Assembly (NCBI GenBank): GCA_002278855.1
Contig: NCGG01000002.1
Span: 62,001 to 126,000, forward strand
Length of the DNA stretch: 64,000 bases
Direction: 5' to 3'
Source of the DNA: Sphingomonadales bacterium 28-55-16
Lineage (GTDB): Bacteria; Pseudomonadota; Alphaproteobacteria; Sphingomonadales; Sphingomonadaceae
Made by a program: the position numbers and the translations under genes. The notes beneath the pieces are model-generated. The model made no database searches. It worked only from the letters and a program-made list of their open reading frames with translations, and was not told where the DNA came from. Shown piece after piece: positions 15,391 to 24,045 of this stretch. Every line of letters starts with the position of its first letter. The stretch's first letter is position 1.

Positions 15391-17079
15391 ATGGACCGGA
15401 CAAAGAAGCTGGTCCGCTGCGCTATATACACCCGCAAATCGACCGAAGATGGTCTTGAGCAGGAATATAACAGTCTCGATGCCCAATATGATGCCTGCAC
15501 AGCCTATGCATTAAGCCAAAGGCATGAAGGCTGGATGGTCACTAAAGACCGCTACGATGATGGCGGGTTCTCCGGCGGAACGCTGGAACGACCTGGTCTC
15601 AAAAGATTATTGACGGACATTGAAGCAGGGAAGGTCGATATCATCCTGCTTTACAAGATTGACCGGCTGACCCGCTCTTTGTCGGACTTTGCCAAAATTG
15701 TGGAAATCCTCGACCGCAAAGGCGCAAGCTTCGTGTCCATCACCCAATCGTTCAATACAACTACCAGCATGGGCAGACTAACACTCAATATGCTGCTGTC
15801 CTTTGCCCAATTTGAGCGCGAGGTTACTGGCGAGCGCATCCGAGACAAAATCTACGCATCCAAACGCAAAGGCATTTGGATGGGCGGACCAGTTCCGCTG
15901 GGCTACGATGTCGTGGAGCGTAGACTTGTCGTGAACGAGCCAGAAGCCGAACAGGTCCGCAACATCATGCAGCTGTATCTGAAAGCCAGCTCAGTTCCCG
16001 AGTTGGTCGAGATATTGGCGCGGAACGGCAGCTTCACCAAGGTTCAACGGCGGAAAGATGGCGAGACCAAAGGCGGCATCACCTTCAAGCGCGGCAATCT
16101 CTACCACCTTCTGTCCAACCGCATTTATCGCGGCATGACAGTCCATAAGGGCGAAGCCTTTGACGGCGAGCACGAAGCGATTGTCACCGAAGAGCTATGG
16201 AATAAGGTCCAGACAAAGCTAGCCACGCAAGGGCAGGGTGGAAGTTCGCGTGAGGTCAGTCCTAGAACCGGTGTGCTGGCAGGACTCATTTATGACGGCG
16301 AGGGCAGAGCGATGATCCTTACGCATACCCAGAAAGGCAATCGCAGGTTCCATTATTATGCGAACCGCTATGAAACCTTGGGCGACTCATCCGCCTCACG
16401 CGTTAGCGCACGCGACATCGAGAACATTATCATCGACCAGCTTTGCCAAACACTAGCTTCCGGCAACAAGGTGCAAAGTATGCTGTTGGACGGCTCATAC
16501 ACCAGTGAACAACTGCACAATCTGATCTCACGATGCAACAAACTGGCGACGGAAATTGGTGCTGCTAAGTATGCACGCAAACAGGAAATCCTTCGAAACG
16601 TGCTCGACCGTATCGATCTGCATGACGACCTTGTTGTTTTTAGGATCGACAACCGAGGTTTGCTCAACATTATTAGAGCCGACAGCTCCGTTCAGCCAGC
16701 ACAGTTGAATCTGATAATCGAACGTCAGGCGATCAGGGTGCGACGGGGAAAAGCACTACGACTAGTCATCCCGGCACCAACTTCGGAAACCGATATCCAA
16801 ATGCGCGACGAAAAACTCATCTCGCTGATTGCGGAATCACGAACAATCATGGCTCAGATCACCGACAATCCAGATAAATCAATTCCTACTCTCGCAGCGG
16901 AGCAAGGCAGGTGTCGTGTCAGAATGATGAAGGTTGCAAAGCTCACTTGCCTCGCCCCCGACATTGTCACCGCAATTGTTGAAGGTCGTCAGCCCCTTAA
17001 ACTCACACCAAGCAAGCTCCTTGCCGCCGAGCTCCCACTCGATTGGGCCGACCAGAAGCGCACGCTCGGATTCGGCTGA
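15391..17079 (+). CDS. Large serine recombinase
   Basis: A 562-residue site-specific recombinase. The N-terminal resolvase domain has the catalytic Ser in the AIYTRKST motif (about residue 16), the YDDGGFSGGTLERPGL segment and the KIDRLTRS arginines. The recombinase domain follows (GPVPLGYDV, then LLSNRIYRGMTVHKG) with a long C-terminal region. The zinc-ribbon that large serine integrases usually carry has no CxxC pairs here (AGLIYDGEGRAMILTHTQKG), typical of the subfamily paired with DUF2924. Members move or invert DNA between attachment sites. It starts 2 bases after DUF2924 and ends before a clear terminator and tRNA-Arg. The enzyme looks intact. Confidence 0.92.
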   Translation: MDRTKKLVRCAIYTRKSTEDGLEQEYNSLDAQYDACTAYALSQRHEGWMVTKDRYDDGGFSGGTLERPGLKRLLTDIEAGKVDIILLYKIDRLTRSLSDFAKIVEILDRKGASFVSITQSFNTTTSMGRLTLNMLLSFAQFEREVTGERIRDKIYASKRKGIWMGGPVPLGYDVVERRLVVNEPEAEQVRNIMQLYLKASSVPELVEILARNGSFTKVQRRKDGETKGGITFKRGNLYHLLSNRIYRGMTVHKGEAFDGEHEAIVTEELWNKVQTKLATQGQGGSSREVSPRTGVLAGLIYDGEGRAMILTHTQKGNRRFHYYANRYETLGDSSASRVSARDIENIIIDQLCQTLASGNKVQSMLLDGSYTSEQLHNLISRCNKLATEIGAAKYARKQEILRNVLDRIDLHDDLVVFRIDNRGLLNIIRADSSVQPAQLNLIIERQAIRVRRGKALRLVIPAPTSETDIQMRDEKLISLIAESRTIMAQITDNPDKSIPTLAAEQGRCRVRMMKVAKLTCLAPDIVTAIVEGRQPLKLTPSKLLAAELPLDWADQKRTLGFG

Positions 17080-17112
17080 CTCCTCGCACATTCCAACAGA
17101 AGTCTGTTTTTT

Positions 17113-17140
17113 GGGCCCCTGAGACGGGCCCTATTTTTTT
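17113..17140 (+). terminator. Rho-independent terminator after the recombinase operon
   Basis: A GGGCCC/GGGCCC stem (17113-17118 and 17126-17131) with a 7-base loop is followed by TATTTTTTT. It lies 33 bases past the recombinase stop. Confidence 0.85.
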
Positions 17141-17272
17141 GCCAAATCATCTCACAACAGAGACCAATCTGGCTTCTACTCGAATTTTGCACCCGCCAAA
17201 GCGCTCGGAAGTCCGCCGCTTTCGGCGCGATGCATCAAAAGTCTCTGGATAACTGTGATTTTAAGGACTGCG

Positions 17273-17349
17273 TGGCGCGCCCTACAGGAGTCGAACCTGT
17301 GGCCTCAAGATTAGAAGTCTCGCGCTCTATCCAGCTGAGCTAAGGGCGC
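17273..17349 (-). tRNA. tRNA-Arg (anticodon TCT)
   Basis: On the minus strand the 77-base sequence folds as a full cloverleaf: acceptor GCGCCCT/AGGGCGC, D arm GCTC...GAGC, anticodon stem CGAGA/TCTTG with loop CTTCTAA (anticodon TCT, reading AGA/AGG), T arm ACAGG-TTCGACT-CCTGT, and an encoded CCA at 17273-17275. It borders the recombinase module. I looked for a copy of its 3' end on the other side of the accessory region as a sign of tRNA-targeted integration and did not find one. Confidence 0.97.
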
Positions 17350-17407
17350 GCGCTGCAGCGTGCAATAACGGCTTTGCGCTCGAACGCAAAGCTGCTTATG
17401 TCGATTA

Positions 17408-18139
17408 ATGCAAGAAGCCCCTATTCTGTCCGAAAGCGCAAGTGCGGTGACTGGCCGTCAGTTTCGCTATTATGATTTTGTCATGGCGGCTTTTGTCGCG
17501 ATATTGTTGCTGTCTAACATCATCGGTGCGGCCAAACCCGCAGCGCTGACGATCAACGGCGAACAATGGATATTTGGCGCAGGCATTTTGTTTTTTCCCC
17601 TGGGCTATGTCATCGGTGACGTCTTAACTGAAGTGTATGGCTATGCGCGCGCGCGCCGCGTGATTTGGGTTGGTTTTGCTGCATTGCTGTTCATGGCCTT
17701 CATGAGCTGGGTTGTTGTTGCCCTCCCGCCGGCACCAGGCTGGCAGGGGCAGGCCGCTTATGAAAGCGTGTTTGGTCAAGTCTGGCGGATTGTATTTGCG
17801 TCGATCACCGCGTTTTGGGCCGGCGAATTCGTCAACAGTTACGTTATGGCGCGCATGAAAATCTGGACTGGCGGAAAACATTTGTGGTCGCGCACCATTG
17901 GGTCGACTGTCGTAGGGCAAGGCATCGATAGCATTATTTTTTATCCACTCGCCTTTTTGGGGATATGGAGCAACGCACAGGTCATCAGCGTTATGATCAC
18001 GAACTGGCTGCTGAAAGTGGGCTGGGAAGTGGTGCTAACACCTGTCACTTATGGTGTCGTTGGTTGGCTTAAGCGCAAAGAGGGCGTCGACATATTTGAC
18101 GAGGGAACCAATTTTTCGCCCTTTAAAACAAAAGTTTAG
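17408..18139 (+). CDS. yhhQ: Queuosine precursor transporter (YhhQ/VUT family)
   Basis: A 243-residue inner-membrane protein with about six or seven hydrophobic segments. Family hallmarks are LLLSNIIGAAKPAAL in the first helix, FPLGYVIGDVLTEVYGYARAR, WAGEFVNSYVMARMK and RTIGSTVVGQGIDSIIF. The family takes up preQ0/preQ1 for queuosine synthesis in E. coli and relatives. The start is the ATG at 17408 just after the tRNA. A 125-residue membrane protein follows 6 bases after its stop and probably shares the transcript. Confidence 0.9.
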   Translation: MQEAPILSESASAVTGRQFRYYDFVMAAFVAILLLSNIIGAAKPAALTINGEQWIFGAGILFFPLGYVIGDVLTEVYGYARARRVIWVGFAALLFMAFMSWVVVALPPAPGWQGQAAYESVFGQVWRIVFASITAFWAGEFVNSYVMARMKIWTGGKHLWSRTIGSTVVGQGIDSIIFYPLAFLGIWSNAQVISVMITNWLLKVGWEVVLTPVTYGVVGWLKRKEGVDIFDEGTNFSPFKTKV

Positions 18140-18145
18140 GATCGC

Positions 18146-18523
18146 ATGCAAGACCAATTGCTGTATTTGGCCGAACGTTGGATCGGCTACAAAACATGGT
18201 TGATTGAGGCAATCGGCCTGTCAAATGACGCGATGCATGTGCATGGGGCGCTGCTCATATTATGCCTATCCGCAGTTGTACTTCGGCGGCGTCCGGACAG
18301 CGTCTGGTGTTGGTTGATTGTTCTTAGTGCCGAATTGTTCAACGAATATGCTGATTTGCGCGGCCAAGCACCGGGCGAGGCGACATTAAACGCATCCTTG
18401 CACGACCTGTACAACACGATGTTTTGGCCGACGGTTATTTTAATATTGGGTCGCTTTTCATTCCGGCGCAATACGCCCGAAAAGGCAGCGGTTACGCAAC
18501 GATCAGGCGATCTGGCGGATTAG
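18146..18523 (+). CDS. Small membrane protein of unknown function
   Basis: A 125-residue protein with three hydrophobic stretches (about 29-46, 53-67, 92-108) and a polar C-terminus. Conserved-looking motifs include [14 protein letters not shown] and [12 protein letters not shown]; the overall shape recalls small VanZ-like or teicoplanin-resistance-like membrane proteins, but I cannot assign it. It starts 6 bases after yhhQ. Its last 21 bases overlap the 3' end of the convergent purQ. Confidence 0.7.
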   Translation: MQDQLLYLAERWIGYKTWLIEAIGLSNDAMHVHGALLILCLSAVVLRRRPDSVWCWLIVLSAELFNEYADLRGQAPGEATLNASLHDLYNTMFWPTVILILGRFSFRRNTPEKAAVTQRSGDLAD

Positions 18524-19171
18524 CCCCTCGAACAGGCGGCGACCGTCTGACCCTCCGTGCACAGGTTCGATCATGCGTTCCGGATGGGGCATCATGCCCA
18601 AGACATTGCCTGTTGCGTTCAGCACACCAGCGATGTTCCGCGCCGAACCATTCACGCTTTCAGCATAACGGAAGGCGACACGGCCGTCCCCTTCAAGCCG
18701 GTCGAGGGTATCACTGTCCGCAAAATAATTGCCGTCATGATGTGCAACGGGGATATGGACTTGTTCACCATCGGCATATCCGCGGGTAAATGCAGATTGG
18801 GTATTCTCGACTGTCAACGCGACGGTGCGGCAGACGAAACGTATGCCGGCATTGCGCATTAATGCGCCAGGCAGGAGGCCTGCTTCCGTCAATATTTGGA
18901 AACCATTACAAACGCCCAGAACAGGTACGCCCTGCGCTGCGGCTTTGACCACCGCTTGCATGACGGGCGATCTGGCCGCCATCGCACCGGAGCGGAGATA
19001 ATCGCCATAAGAAAAACCGCCCGGAATGGCGATGAGGTCAAGCCCATCCGGCAGCTCGGCAGCTCGGTGCCAGACGATCGTTGTTTCCGCACCTGTGATA
19101 CCACGGATCGCCACCGCCATGTCGCGGTCGCAATTGGAACCGGGAAATTGTATAACTGCAGCCCGCATCAA
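18503..19171 (-). CDS. purQ: Phosphoribosylformylglycinamidine synthase, glutaminase subunit
   Basis: A 222-residue class I glutamine amidotransferase. It hydrolyses glutamine and hands ammonia to PurL in step 4 of purine synthesis. The nucleophile Cys lies in [17 protein letters not shown], with the His-Glu pair in the C-terminal MMPHPERM motif; the N-terminus [12 protein letters not shown] is typical of PurQ. Length matches the separate (bacterial small-subunit) PurQ. The start overlaps the purS stop by 4 bases (ATGA), giving coupled expression of the PurLQS accessory subunits. purL is not in this window. Confidence 0.97.
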   Translation of the reverse strand: MMRAAVIQFPGSNCDRDMAVAIRGITGAETTIVWHRAAELPDGLDLIAIPGGFSYGDYLRSGAMAARSPVMQAVVKAAAQGVPVLGVCNGFQILTEAGLLPGALMRNAGIRFVCRTVALTVENTQSAFTRGYADGEQVHIPVAHHDGNYFADSDTLDRLEGDGRVAFRYAESVNGSARNIAGVLNATGNVLGMMPHPERMIEPVHGGSDGRRLFEGLIRQIA

Positions 19172-19398
19172 GCCTGCTCGATCTCAAAATTTTCGATTAC
19201 CATATTGGCGAGCAACTTGGTGCACATTGCCTCAATATCGGATGTCGATAGATTCGGCTCATGCTCTATTTCGATAAGGCGCCCCGCGCGTACATCGTGC
19301 ACGCCTGAGAAGCCTAAGCCTTCAATCGCGTGATGAATGGCCTTGCCTTGTGGATCGAGCACACCGTTTTTTAGCGTTACAAAAATACGCGTTTTCAT
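19168..19398 (-). CDS. purS: Phosphoribosylformylglycinamidine synthase subunit PurS
   Basis: A 76-residue dimeric connector subunit of the PurLQS complex, which helps channel ammonia from PurQ to PurL. It shows the family start [18 protein letters not shown], then [19 protein letters not shown] and the C-terminal [13 protein letters not shown]. It lies between purC (149 bases upstream) and purQ (4-base overlap). The purC-purS-purQ order is standard in alphaproteobacteria. Confidence 0.96.
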   Translation of the reverse strand: MKTRIFVTLKNGVLDPQGKAIHHAIEGLGFSGVHDVRAGRLIEIEHEPNLSTSDIEAMCTKLLANMVIENFEIEQA

Positions 19399-19547
19399 TT
19401 TGGATCCGTCCGCCTTGACTGTTTCAACTGCCTATAGAAGCCACAACGGGCGATTCAAGCGTAAGCTAACGGCCGTGAAATTTTAACCCTGTTTGAAAAG
19501 CGCATTTTCAGTGTGCTGGGTCTACTCCCATTGTGCAGACTATTGAT

Positions 19548-20327
19548 TTATTTGCCTTTACGAAGCCGGTGGCTGACCATGTCAAGCACTGCGCCTTCGC
19601 TTTCGTCTGGCATTAGGCCAAGGCGGCGGGCGACTTCTTGATAGGCTTCTGCTTCGCCGCCAAGGTCACGGCGGAACCGATCCTTGTCAAGCTTCTCACC
19701 TGTTTCAATGTCCCACAGGCGGCAGCCGTCAGGGCTGATTTCGTCTGCAAGAATGATCCGCGAAAAATCGCCATCGAACAAGCGCCCAAATTCAAGTTTA
19801 AAGTCGACGAGGCGAATGCCGATGGCGGCAAACATACCGCATAAGAAATCGTTGATGCGAATCGCCATCGATGAAATGTCCTGCATTTCCTCCTGCGTTG
19901 CCCAACCAAAGCACGCGATATGCTCTTCTGCTACCAGCGGGTCACCTAGGCTGTCGTCCTTGTAGCAATATTCAAGCAATGTGTGCGGAAGCGGCGTGCC
20001 CTCCTCAATGCCAAGGCGCTTGGACAAGGTGCCCGCGGCGACATTGCGGACAATGACTTCAATCGGTACAATTTCCACCTGACGGATCAACTGTTCGCGC
20101 ATGTTGAGGCGGCGGATGAAGTGCGTGGGAATGCCGATATAGCTCAGCCGCGTAAAAACATGCTCGGACACCCGGTTGTTAATGACGCCCTTGCCAGCAA
20201 TCGTGCCTTTTTTCTGCGCATTAAAGGCAGTGGCATCATCCTTGAAATATTGGATTAAGGTACCGGGTTCAGGACCTTCATAAAGAATTTTGGCCTTGCC
20301 CTCGTATATTTTGCGGCGGCGGGTCAT
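19548..20327 (-). CDS. purC: SAICAR synthetase
   Basis: A 259-residue phosphoribosylaminoimidazole-succinocarboxamide synthase, which joins aspartate to CAIR in purine synthesis. Visible are the N-terminal [23 protein letters not shown]-grasp-like motif, [19 protein letters not shown] and the substrate loop VDFKLEFGR, followed by [15 protein letters not shown]. The start is at ATG 20325-20327; upstream in-frame sequence is not family-like and overlaps the divergent aat. It is first in the purC-purS-purQ run. Confidence 0.97.
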   Translation of the reverse strand: MTRRRKIYEGKAKILYEGPEPGTLIQYFKDDATAFNAQKKGTIAGKGVINNRVSEHVFTRLSYIGIPTHFIRRLNMREQLIRQVEIVPIEVIVRNVAAGTLSKRLGIEEGTPLPHTLLEYCYKDDSLGDPLVAEEHIACFGWATQEEMQDISSMAIRINDFLCGMFAAIGIRLVDFKLEFGRLFDGDFSRIILADEISPDGCRLWDIETGEKLDKDRFRRDLGGEAEAYQEVARRLGLMPDESEGAVLDMVSHRLRKGK

Positions 20328-20481
20328 ATGCGGTCCCTGTCTTTGCTTAAAATGACGCGCCCCGGCGGGGCTGGTCCTCAACGGACCTAACTCTGCCGGG
20401 GCAATTGATGCGGCTATAATCCATTGCATGCGTCGGCGCAATTCGAGATAGGTAATTAGGTCTGCCACGGAAGGACGTGTT

Positions 20482-21234
20482 TTGCCCATCAATCTGGATT
20501 TGCTGCTTCAGGCTTACGCGAACGGCATTTTTCCAATGTCGGATGCCCGGGATGACCCCGAAACCTTCTGGATCGAACCCGAATTTCGCGCCGTGATGCC
20601 ACTTGACGGTTTTCGCGTGTCAAAGTCTCTGGCCAAAACGATCCGGCAGGACCGGTTTGTCGTCACCGCGGATACCGCCTTTGCTCAGGTTATTGCGACA
20701 TGTGCTGAGCCGCAAGACGACCGGCAGGACACGTGGATTAACCCTGATATCGAAGACGCCTTTTGCCGCCTACACAGCCAAGGCCGGGCGCATAGCGTTG
20801 AATGTTGGTTAGAGGGCCGTCTTGTGGGTGGGCTTTATGGACTTGCATTGGGACGCGCTTTTTTTGGCGAGAGCATGTTTTCGCGTGAGACCGATGCGTC
20901 CAAAGTTGCGTTGGCATGGCTTGTAGCGCGACTGAGGGTCGGCGGTTTTGCATTGCTGGATTGCCAGTTTATGACGGGCCATTTGAAGAGCTTAGGGGCA
21001 ATCGAGATACCGCAGGGTGCTTATCGCACGTTGCTCGAAGCCGCGCTGACTAAGTCAGTTCAGGCAGGGTCAGGACTTGCCTCGTCGGGCGCCTGGACGG
21101 CAGGTTCAGATGGCGACTGGGGGGCAGTGGAGGGTGTTTTGGGCGTTGGAACCGTGACGTCCGGTGATTTGTCTTCAACCGGCGTTTCTTCGCCAGGGAA
21201 ACGCATTTTGCACGCCTTGACCCAGACATCGTAA
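20482..21234 (+). CDS. aat: Leucyl/phenylalanyl-tRNA-protein transferase
   Basis: A 250-residue enzyme that adds Leu or Phe to proteins with N-terminal Arg or Lys, marking them for ClpS/ClpAP degradation (N-degron pathway). Typical motifs are [69 protein letters not shown] and [16 protein letters not shown]. The start is a TTG at 20482 preceded by GGAAGGA; no ATG fits. Family proteins usually end near residue 195-200 of this frame. The last 55 residues are a Ser/Gly/Val-rich tail encoded antisense to the DUF2155 gene, an overlap of 175 bases. Confidence 0.94.
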   Translation: MPINLDLLLQAYANGIFPMSDARDDPETFWIEPEFRAVMPLDGFRVSKSLAKTIRQDRFVVTADTAFAQVIATCAEPQDDRQDTWINPDIEDAFCRLHSQGRAHSVECWLEGRLVGGLYGLALGRAFFGESMFSRETDASKVALAWLVARLRVGGFALLDCQFMTGHLKSLGAIEIPQGAYRTLLEAALTKSVQAGSGLASSGAWTAGSDGDWGAVEGVLGVGTVTSGDLSSTGVSSPGKRILHALTQTS

Positions 21235-21680
21235 ATCGGGTGTTCGACCACATTGGCTGCCGGGTTTTCTTTAAACAGCCAGCCTGAGAAGACACTGCGC
21301 CAACGCTCCGCCTCGGTCGTGCCCGGTGGGCGTTCGTTGACGAGCAGTTGAACAAATGCGCCTTCATCGGGATAGGTTTCCCATGGCGCTGTCTTTTCGC
21401 ACGCGCGCAGTCTGACAACAACCTTACCAAATCGAATAGCTTCACCCGGCTTTAGCTCAATATCCCTGGTCTGGCCGTTCCGCTTGTTGAGCAGGCCAAT
21501 AACGGCAACGCGTTCAGCCATCGGTGTTCCAATGGAATCCCCAGCCGTGGCCGCAATTTTATCGCTTGTCGCTTGTGCTTTTCCCGACTTTTCGGGCGCC
21601 TGCGGCGTATCCGAAGAAGATCCACATCCGGCGAGCGTCGCAAGCAACGGCAGAAACAACAGACCGCGCGTGCGGATCAT
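21060..21680 (-). CDS. DUF2155 domain lipoprotein
   Basis: A 206-residue predicted lipoprotein: signal peptide with lipobox LAGC (Cys near residue 19), a variable linker, then the DUF2155 core ([68 protein letters not shown]). The core is widespread in alphaproteobacteria next to complex I accessory genes; its function is unknown, with Cys pairs suggesting a periplasmic disulphide. ATG 21680 overlaps the NDUFA12 stop (ATGA). The Pro/Ser/Thr-rich C-terminal tail (about 150-206) is encoded in the region that overlaps aat. Confidence 0.85.
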   Translation of the reverse strand: MIRTRGLLFLPLLATLAGCGSSSDTPQAPEKSGKAQATSDKIAATAGDSIGTPMAERVAVIGLLNKRNGQTRDIELKPGEAIRFGKVVVRLRACEKTAPWETYPDEGAFVQLLVNERPPGTTEAERWRSVFSGWLFKENPAANVVEHPIYDVWVKACKMRFPGEETPVEDKSPDVTVPTPKTPSTAPQSPSEPAVQAPDEASPDPA

Positions 21681-22063
21681 AATGTGTCGGGACTCCACGC
21701 CTCATAATCGCCCGTCGCGCGCGCACGGTGTCCCCCGCGCTCAATCGATCCAGCGGGACGATACGCGTCTTGTGTTCCGGTCAAATTCGGAACAGCCGCC
21801 GTCTCATAACCGCGATGCGGGGGCAAGTAACTCTCCGGATCACCATCATGCGTGCCGTGCAACCAACCATGCCAATCAGGCGAAACGCGGCTGGCGTCAT
21901 TCGGGCCATTATAAATTACCCAGCGGCGTTTGCCGTCGGATGATTGGTAATATGTGTTGCCTTCGGTGTCTGTGCCAACAGCCTTGCCTTTACGCCAGCT
22001 GTAGATTGCGGTGCCAATTGTTGCGCCGTCCCACCAGGTGAAGATTTTACCGAGTATGCCCAT
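21677..22063 (-). CDS. NDUFA12-family complex I accessory protein
   Basis: A 128-residue homologue of the mitochondrial NDUFA12/B17.2 subunit of NADH:ubiquinone oxidoreductase, found in alphaproteobacteria. Signature pieces are MGILGKIFTWWDGATIGTA, GNTYYQ, KRRWVIYNG and SRVSPDWHGWLHGT, ending with YEAWSP. It stabilises the peripheral arm of complex I at the membrane. ATG 22061-22063 is chosen because the 12 residues that could precede it are not conserved. Translational coupling to DUF2155 by ATGA is a common alphaproteobacterial arrangement. Confidence 0.92.
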   Translation of the reverse strand: MGILGKIFTWWDGATIGTAIYSWRKGKAVGTDTEGNTYYQSSDGKRRWVIYNGPNDASRVSPDWHGWLHGTHDGDPESYLPPHRGYETAAVPNLTGTQDAYRPAGSIERGGHRARATGDYEAWSPDTL

Positions 22064-22111
22064 GGCTTCGCGATTAGGACCAAGCACGTTGTCGCGCAAT
22101 CCTTATTTGGC

Positions 22112-22624
22112 CTATTTGGCGGCCCATTTGACGGTGTCGCCTGCCGCGATGCCCAATTCGGCTGCGAGACCGCCACGCAATTCGAGCACAGCAACCACCG
22201 GTTCACCGGACTCTACCGGAATAGTTGAATATGGGATTGTGTTGTCTGCGATACTCTCAATCGTACCATCGGCGCGGATGAAGATAATGTCCAAGGGGAT
22301 GACAGTGTTTTTCATCCAGAAACTGGCAAAGCGCGGTTCGGGGAAAGGAAAGATCATCCCCGCATTGTCGGCCAGCGCGGTTCGGAACATCAATCCTCTG
22401 GCTTGCTGCGCCGATGTCGCAGCGACTTCAACATTGAAAGCACGCGTTTTTTTGGCACTGGAAACGCACAAGCTTACCTGTTGTATCCCGGCAGCGGACT
22501 GACCTGCATCTGCGCCTGGTGTGCAGCCGGCCGTCGGACTTCCGCCATTGGCTGGCATTGTGCAGGCGGTAAGTGAAATTGCAATTGCATAGACACTGTG
22601 GCGGCTGAAATGGCTAAACTTCAT
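22112..22624 (-). CDS. DUF192 domain lipoprotein
   Basis: A 170-residue predicted lipoprotein (lipobox LTAC near residues 18-21) with a C-terminal DUF192 domain: VEVAATSAQQARGLMFRTAL, NAGMIFPFPEPRFASFWMKN, then VIPLDIIFIRADGTI and LELRGGLAAELGI. DUF192 is a small beta-barrel fold of unknown function found in periplasmic proteins. Its start overlaps the GIN-domain gene stop (ATGA), so it belongs to the leftward envelope cluster. Confidence 0.88.
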   Translation of the reverse strand: MKFSHFSRHSVYAIAISLTACTMPANGGSPTAGCTPGADAGQSAAGIQQVSLCVSSAKKTRAFNVEVAATSAQQARGLMFRTALADNAGMIFPFPEPRFASFWMKNTVIPLDIIFIRADGTIESIADNTIPYSTIPVESGEPVVAVLELRGGLAAELGIAAGDTVKWAAK

Positions 22625-23382
22625 TTACGTGATCCTTTTTCGAATCGGGCGCAATTGATTGCGGCGCTTCCCGCCCGCTTGATAAAGCAGCTTCCGCTTC
22701 CGCCAACCGTGATGTTGCCCGACCCACCATTAAATATATCGGCCGCTTCCACGGCCTGGACATTAGATACGGCATTTCCGTTATGCTCAAGACGAATAGT
22801 GCGCATTTTGACGTTGGGTGCATCAAACTGTCCCGCGCCATCAAGTGACACTTGCCCATCCCGAACCTTGCCGCTTTTGATATCGATACGCCCATTGCCC
22901 TCAATATTCGCCGAAAATTTATCGGCGTCGAGTGTCTCAACCGCGATCGCGCCGTTTCCTGCAATACGCATGCGCACGGTATCTGGTTGCGCGACATGCG
23001 ATATCTTCAATGTGCCATTGCCAGCAATAAACATGCTCTTGATGGCTTGGGTTGTCAGCCGCACGGTGACGGGACCAGTAATCGGGACACCCTTGGCGTC
23101 GTTTAAGGCGCCCTGAAGCCGCACGCGCAACGTCACGCCAACACGTTCGAGCTTCAACCCATCAAGCACGCTTTTGTCGCCTATCGCTTGTGCCGAGGGT
23201 GACTTTCCCGTTAAAATCTCGACGTTGATGTCGCCAAATAGTTGGATATTTTCAAAGCTGCCAACGAGCATTTTGCGCTCTTCGGCAGACGCGGGGCTTG
23301 CGGCAGCCAATGCCGCCGCCAGACATAAAGTACCGCTTAATCCGCCAATCTTGCTTCGCCCCATTCCACCCAGCCAAGCCAT
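22621..23382 (-). CDS. GIN-domain (DUF2807) exported protein
   Basis: A 253-residue exported protein with a signal peptide (hydrophobic LCLAAALAAASPASA) and a right-handed beta-helix-like auto-transporter 'head GIN' domain. Repeated IxGNGxxxI pattern units are visible: FIAGNGTLKI, RIAGNGAIAV, NIEGNGRIDI, SLDGAGQFDA, IFNGGSGNITV. Such proteins are thought to sit on or near the cell surface; the role is unknown. If it starts at residue 1, it overlaps the preceding methyltransferase by 46 bases; Met7 (23364) is an alternative and would still overlap. Confidence 0.85.
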   Translation of the reverse strand: MAWLGGMGRSKIGGLSGTLCLAAALAAASPASAEERKMLVGSFENIQLFGDINVEILTGKSPSAQAIGDKSVLDGLKLERVGVTLRVRLQGALNDAKGVPITGPVTVRLTTQAIKSMFIAGNGTLKISHVAQPDTVRMRIAGNGAIAVETLDADKFSANIEGNGRIDIKSGKVRDGQVSLDGAGQFDAPNVKMRTIRLEHNGNAVSNVQAVEAADIFNGGSGNITVGGSGSCFIKRAGSAAINCARFEKGSRK

Positions 23383-23960
23383 TTTGGTGTCCTTTTCATA
23401 TAATGTCCTTGCGGTGCATTACACACAAAGCCAGCATCAGATATGGCCCGCGTTACGGGCCGGGTCAAATGACAACCGCCGGCAAGCCGCTTCCAAACCG
23501 GCTCAATCCGGCTTTGCCAGGCCACGGTAGCCATATCGGGTGCACGGCCATGTTCAACGAACAGCAACCGACCACCGGGCTTAAGCACGCGCTTTGCCTC
23601 TGATAAAGCGGCGCTGGGGTCCTGTACCGAACATAATGTGAAGGTTGTGACGACGCAGTCGAAACTGTTGCTGGCAAAGGGAAGCGCTTCGGCGATGCCG
23701 GGAATGAAGTTGGCTTTCATCCCTTTGCTTTCCGACGCGCGTTGTGCGCGGGCGAGCAATTCAGCAGACGGATCAACGCCGGACAGAGAACGCACGTTTT
23801 TCCTGTCATAGTAATCAAGGTTAGCCGCGCCGCAGCCCAATTCCAGAACGTCTCCGGCGGCAAAGGGTACCACTTTAGCGCGGTCGCGCATCACTGCAGG
23901 TTGCGTACATGCGCAACCGATTAAGCGCGGAACGACATTTCTGTCCCACCAATTGCTCAT
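23337..23960 (-). CDS. UbiE-like class I SAM-dependent methyltransferase
   Basis: A 207-residue methyltransferase of the Methyltransf_11 type. Motif I is VLELGCGAANLDYYD (about 39-53), motif post-I SGVDPSAELL, motif II FDCVVTTFTLCSV, followed by the UbiE-like AKRVLKPGGRLLFVEHG. Small substrates such as phospholipids (PmtA-like) or quinones are possible; membrane lipids seem likely from similarity in size and the VEHGRAPD motif. It lies first in the leftward GIN/DUF192/NDUFA12/DUF2155 run with an overlap into the GIN gene. Confidence 0.85.
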   Translation of the reverse strand: MSNWWDRNVVPRLIGCACTQPAVMRDRAKVVPFAAGDVLELGCGAANLDYYDRKNVRSLSGVDPSAELLARAQRASESKGMKANFIPGIAEALPFASNSFDCVVTTFTLCSVQDPSAALSEAKRVLKPGGRLLFVEHGRAPDMATVAWQSRIEPVWKRLAGGCHLTRPVTRAISDAGFVCNAPQGHYMKRTPKWLGWVEWGEARLAD

Positions 23961-24045
23961 GCGTTAGCGTTTCTTCGGTTTAGAAGCATTGGACATCATC
24001 CGAACAATACGCCTGCGCGTTTATCGCGCAACAGATATCTGCAGT

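Noticed and set aside
17079..17273. Search for an att duplication of the tRNA-Arg 3' end near the island borders
   Set aside because: No copy of the tRNA end was found by eye between 3.6 and 17.2 kb.
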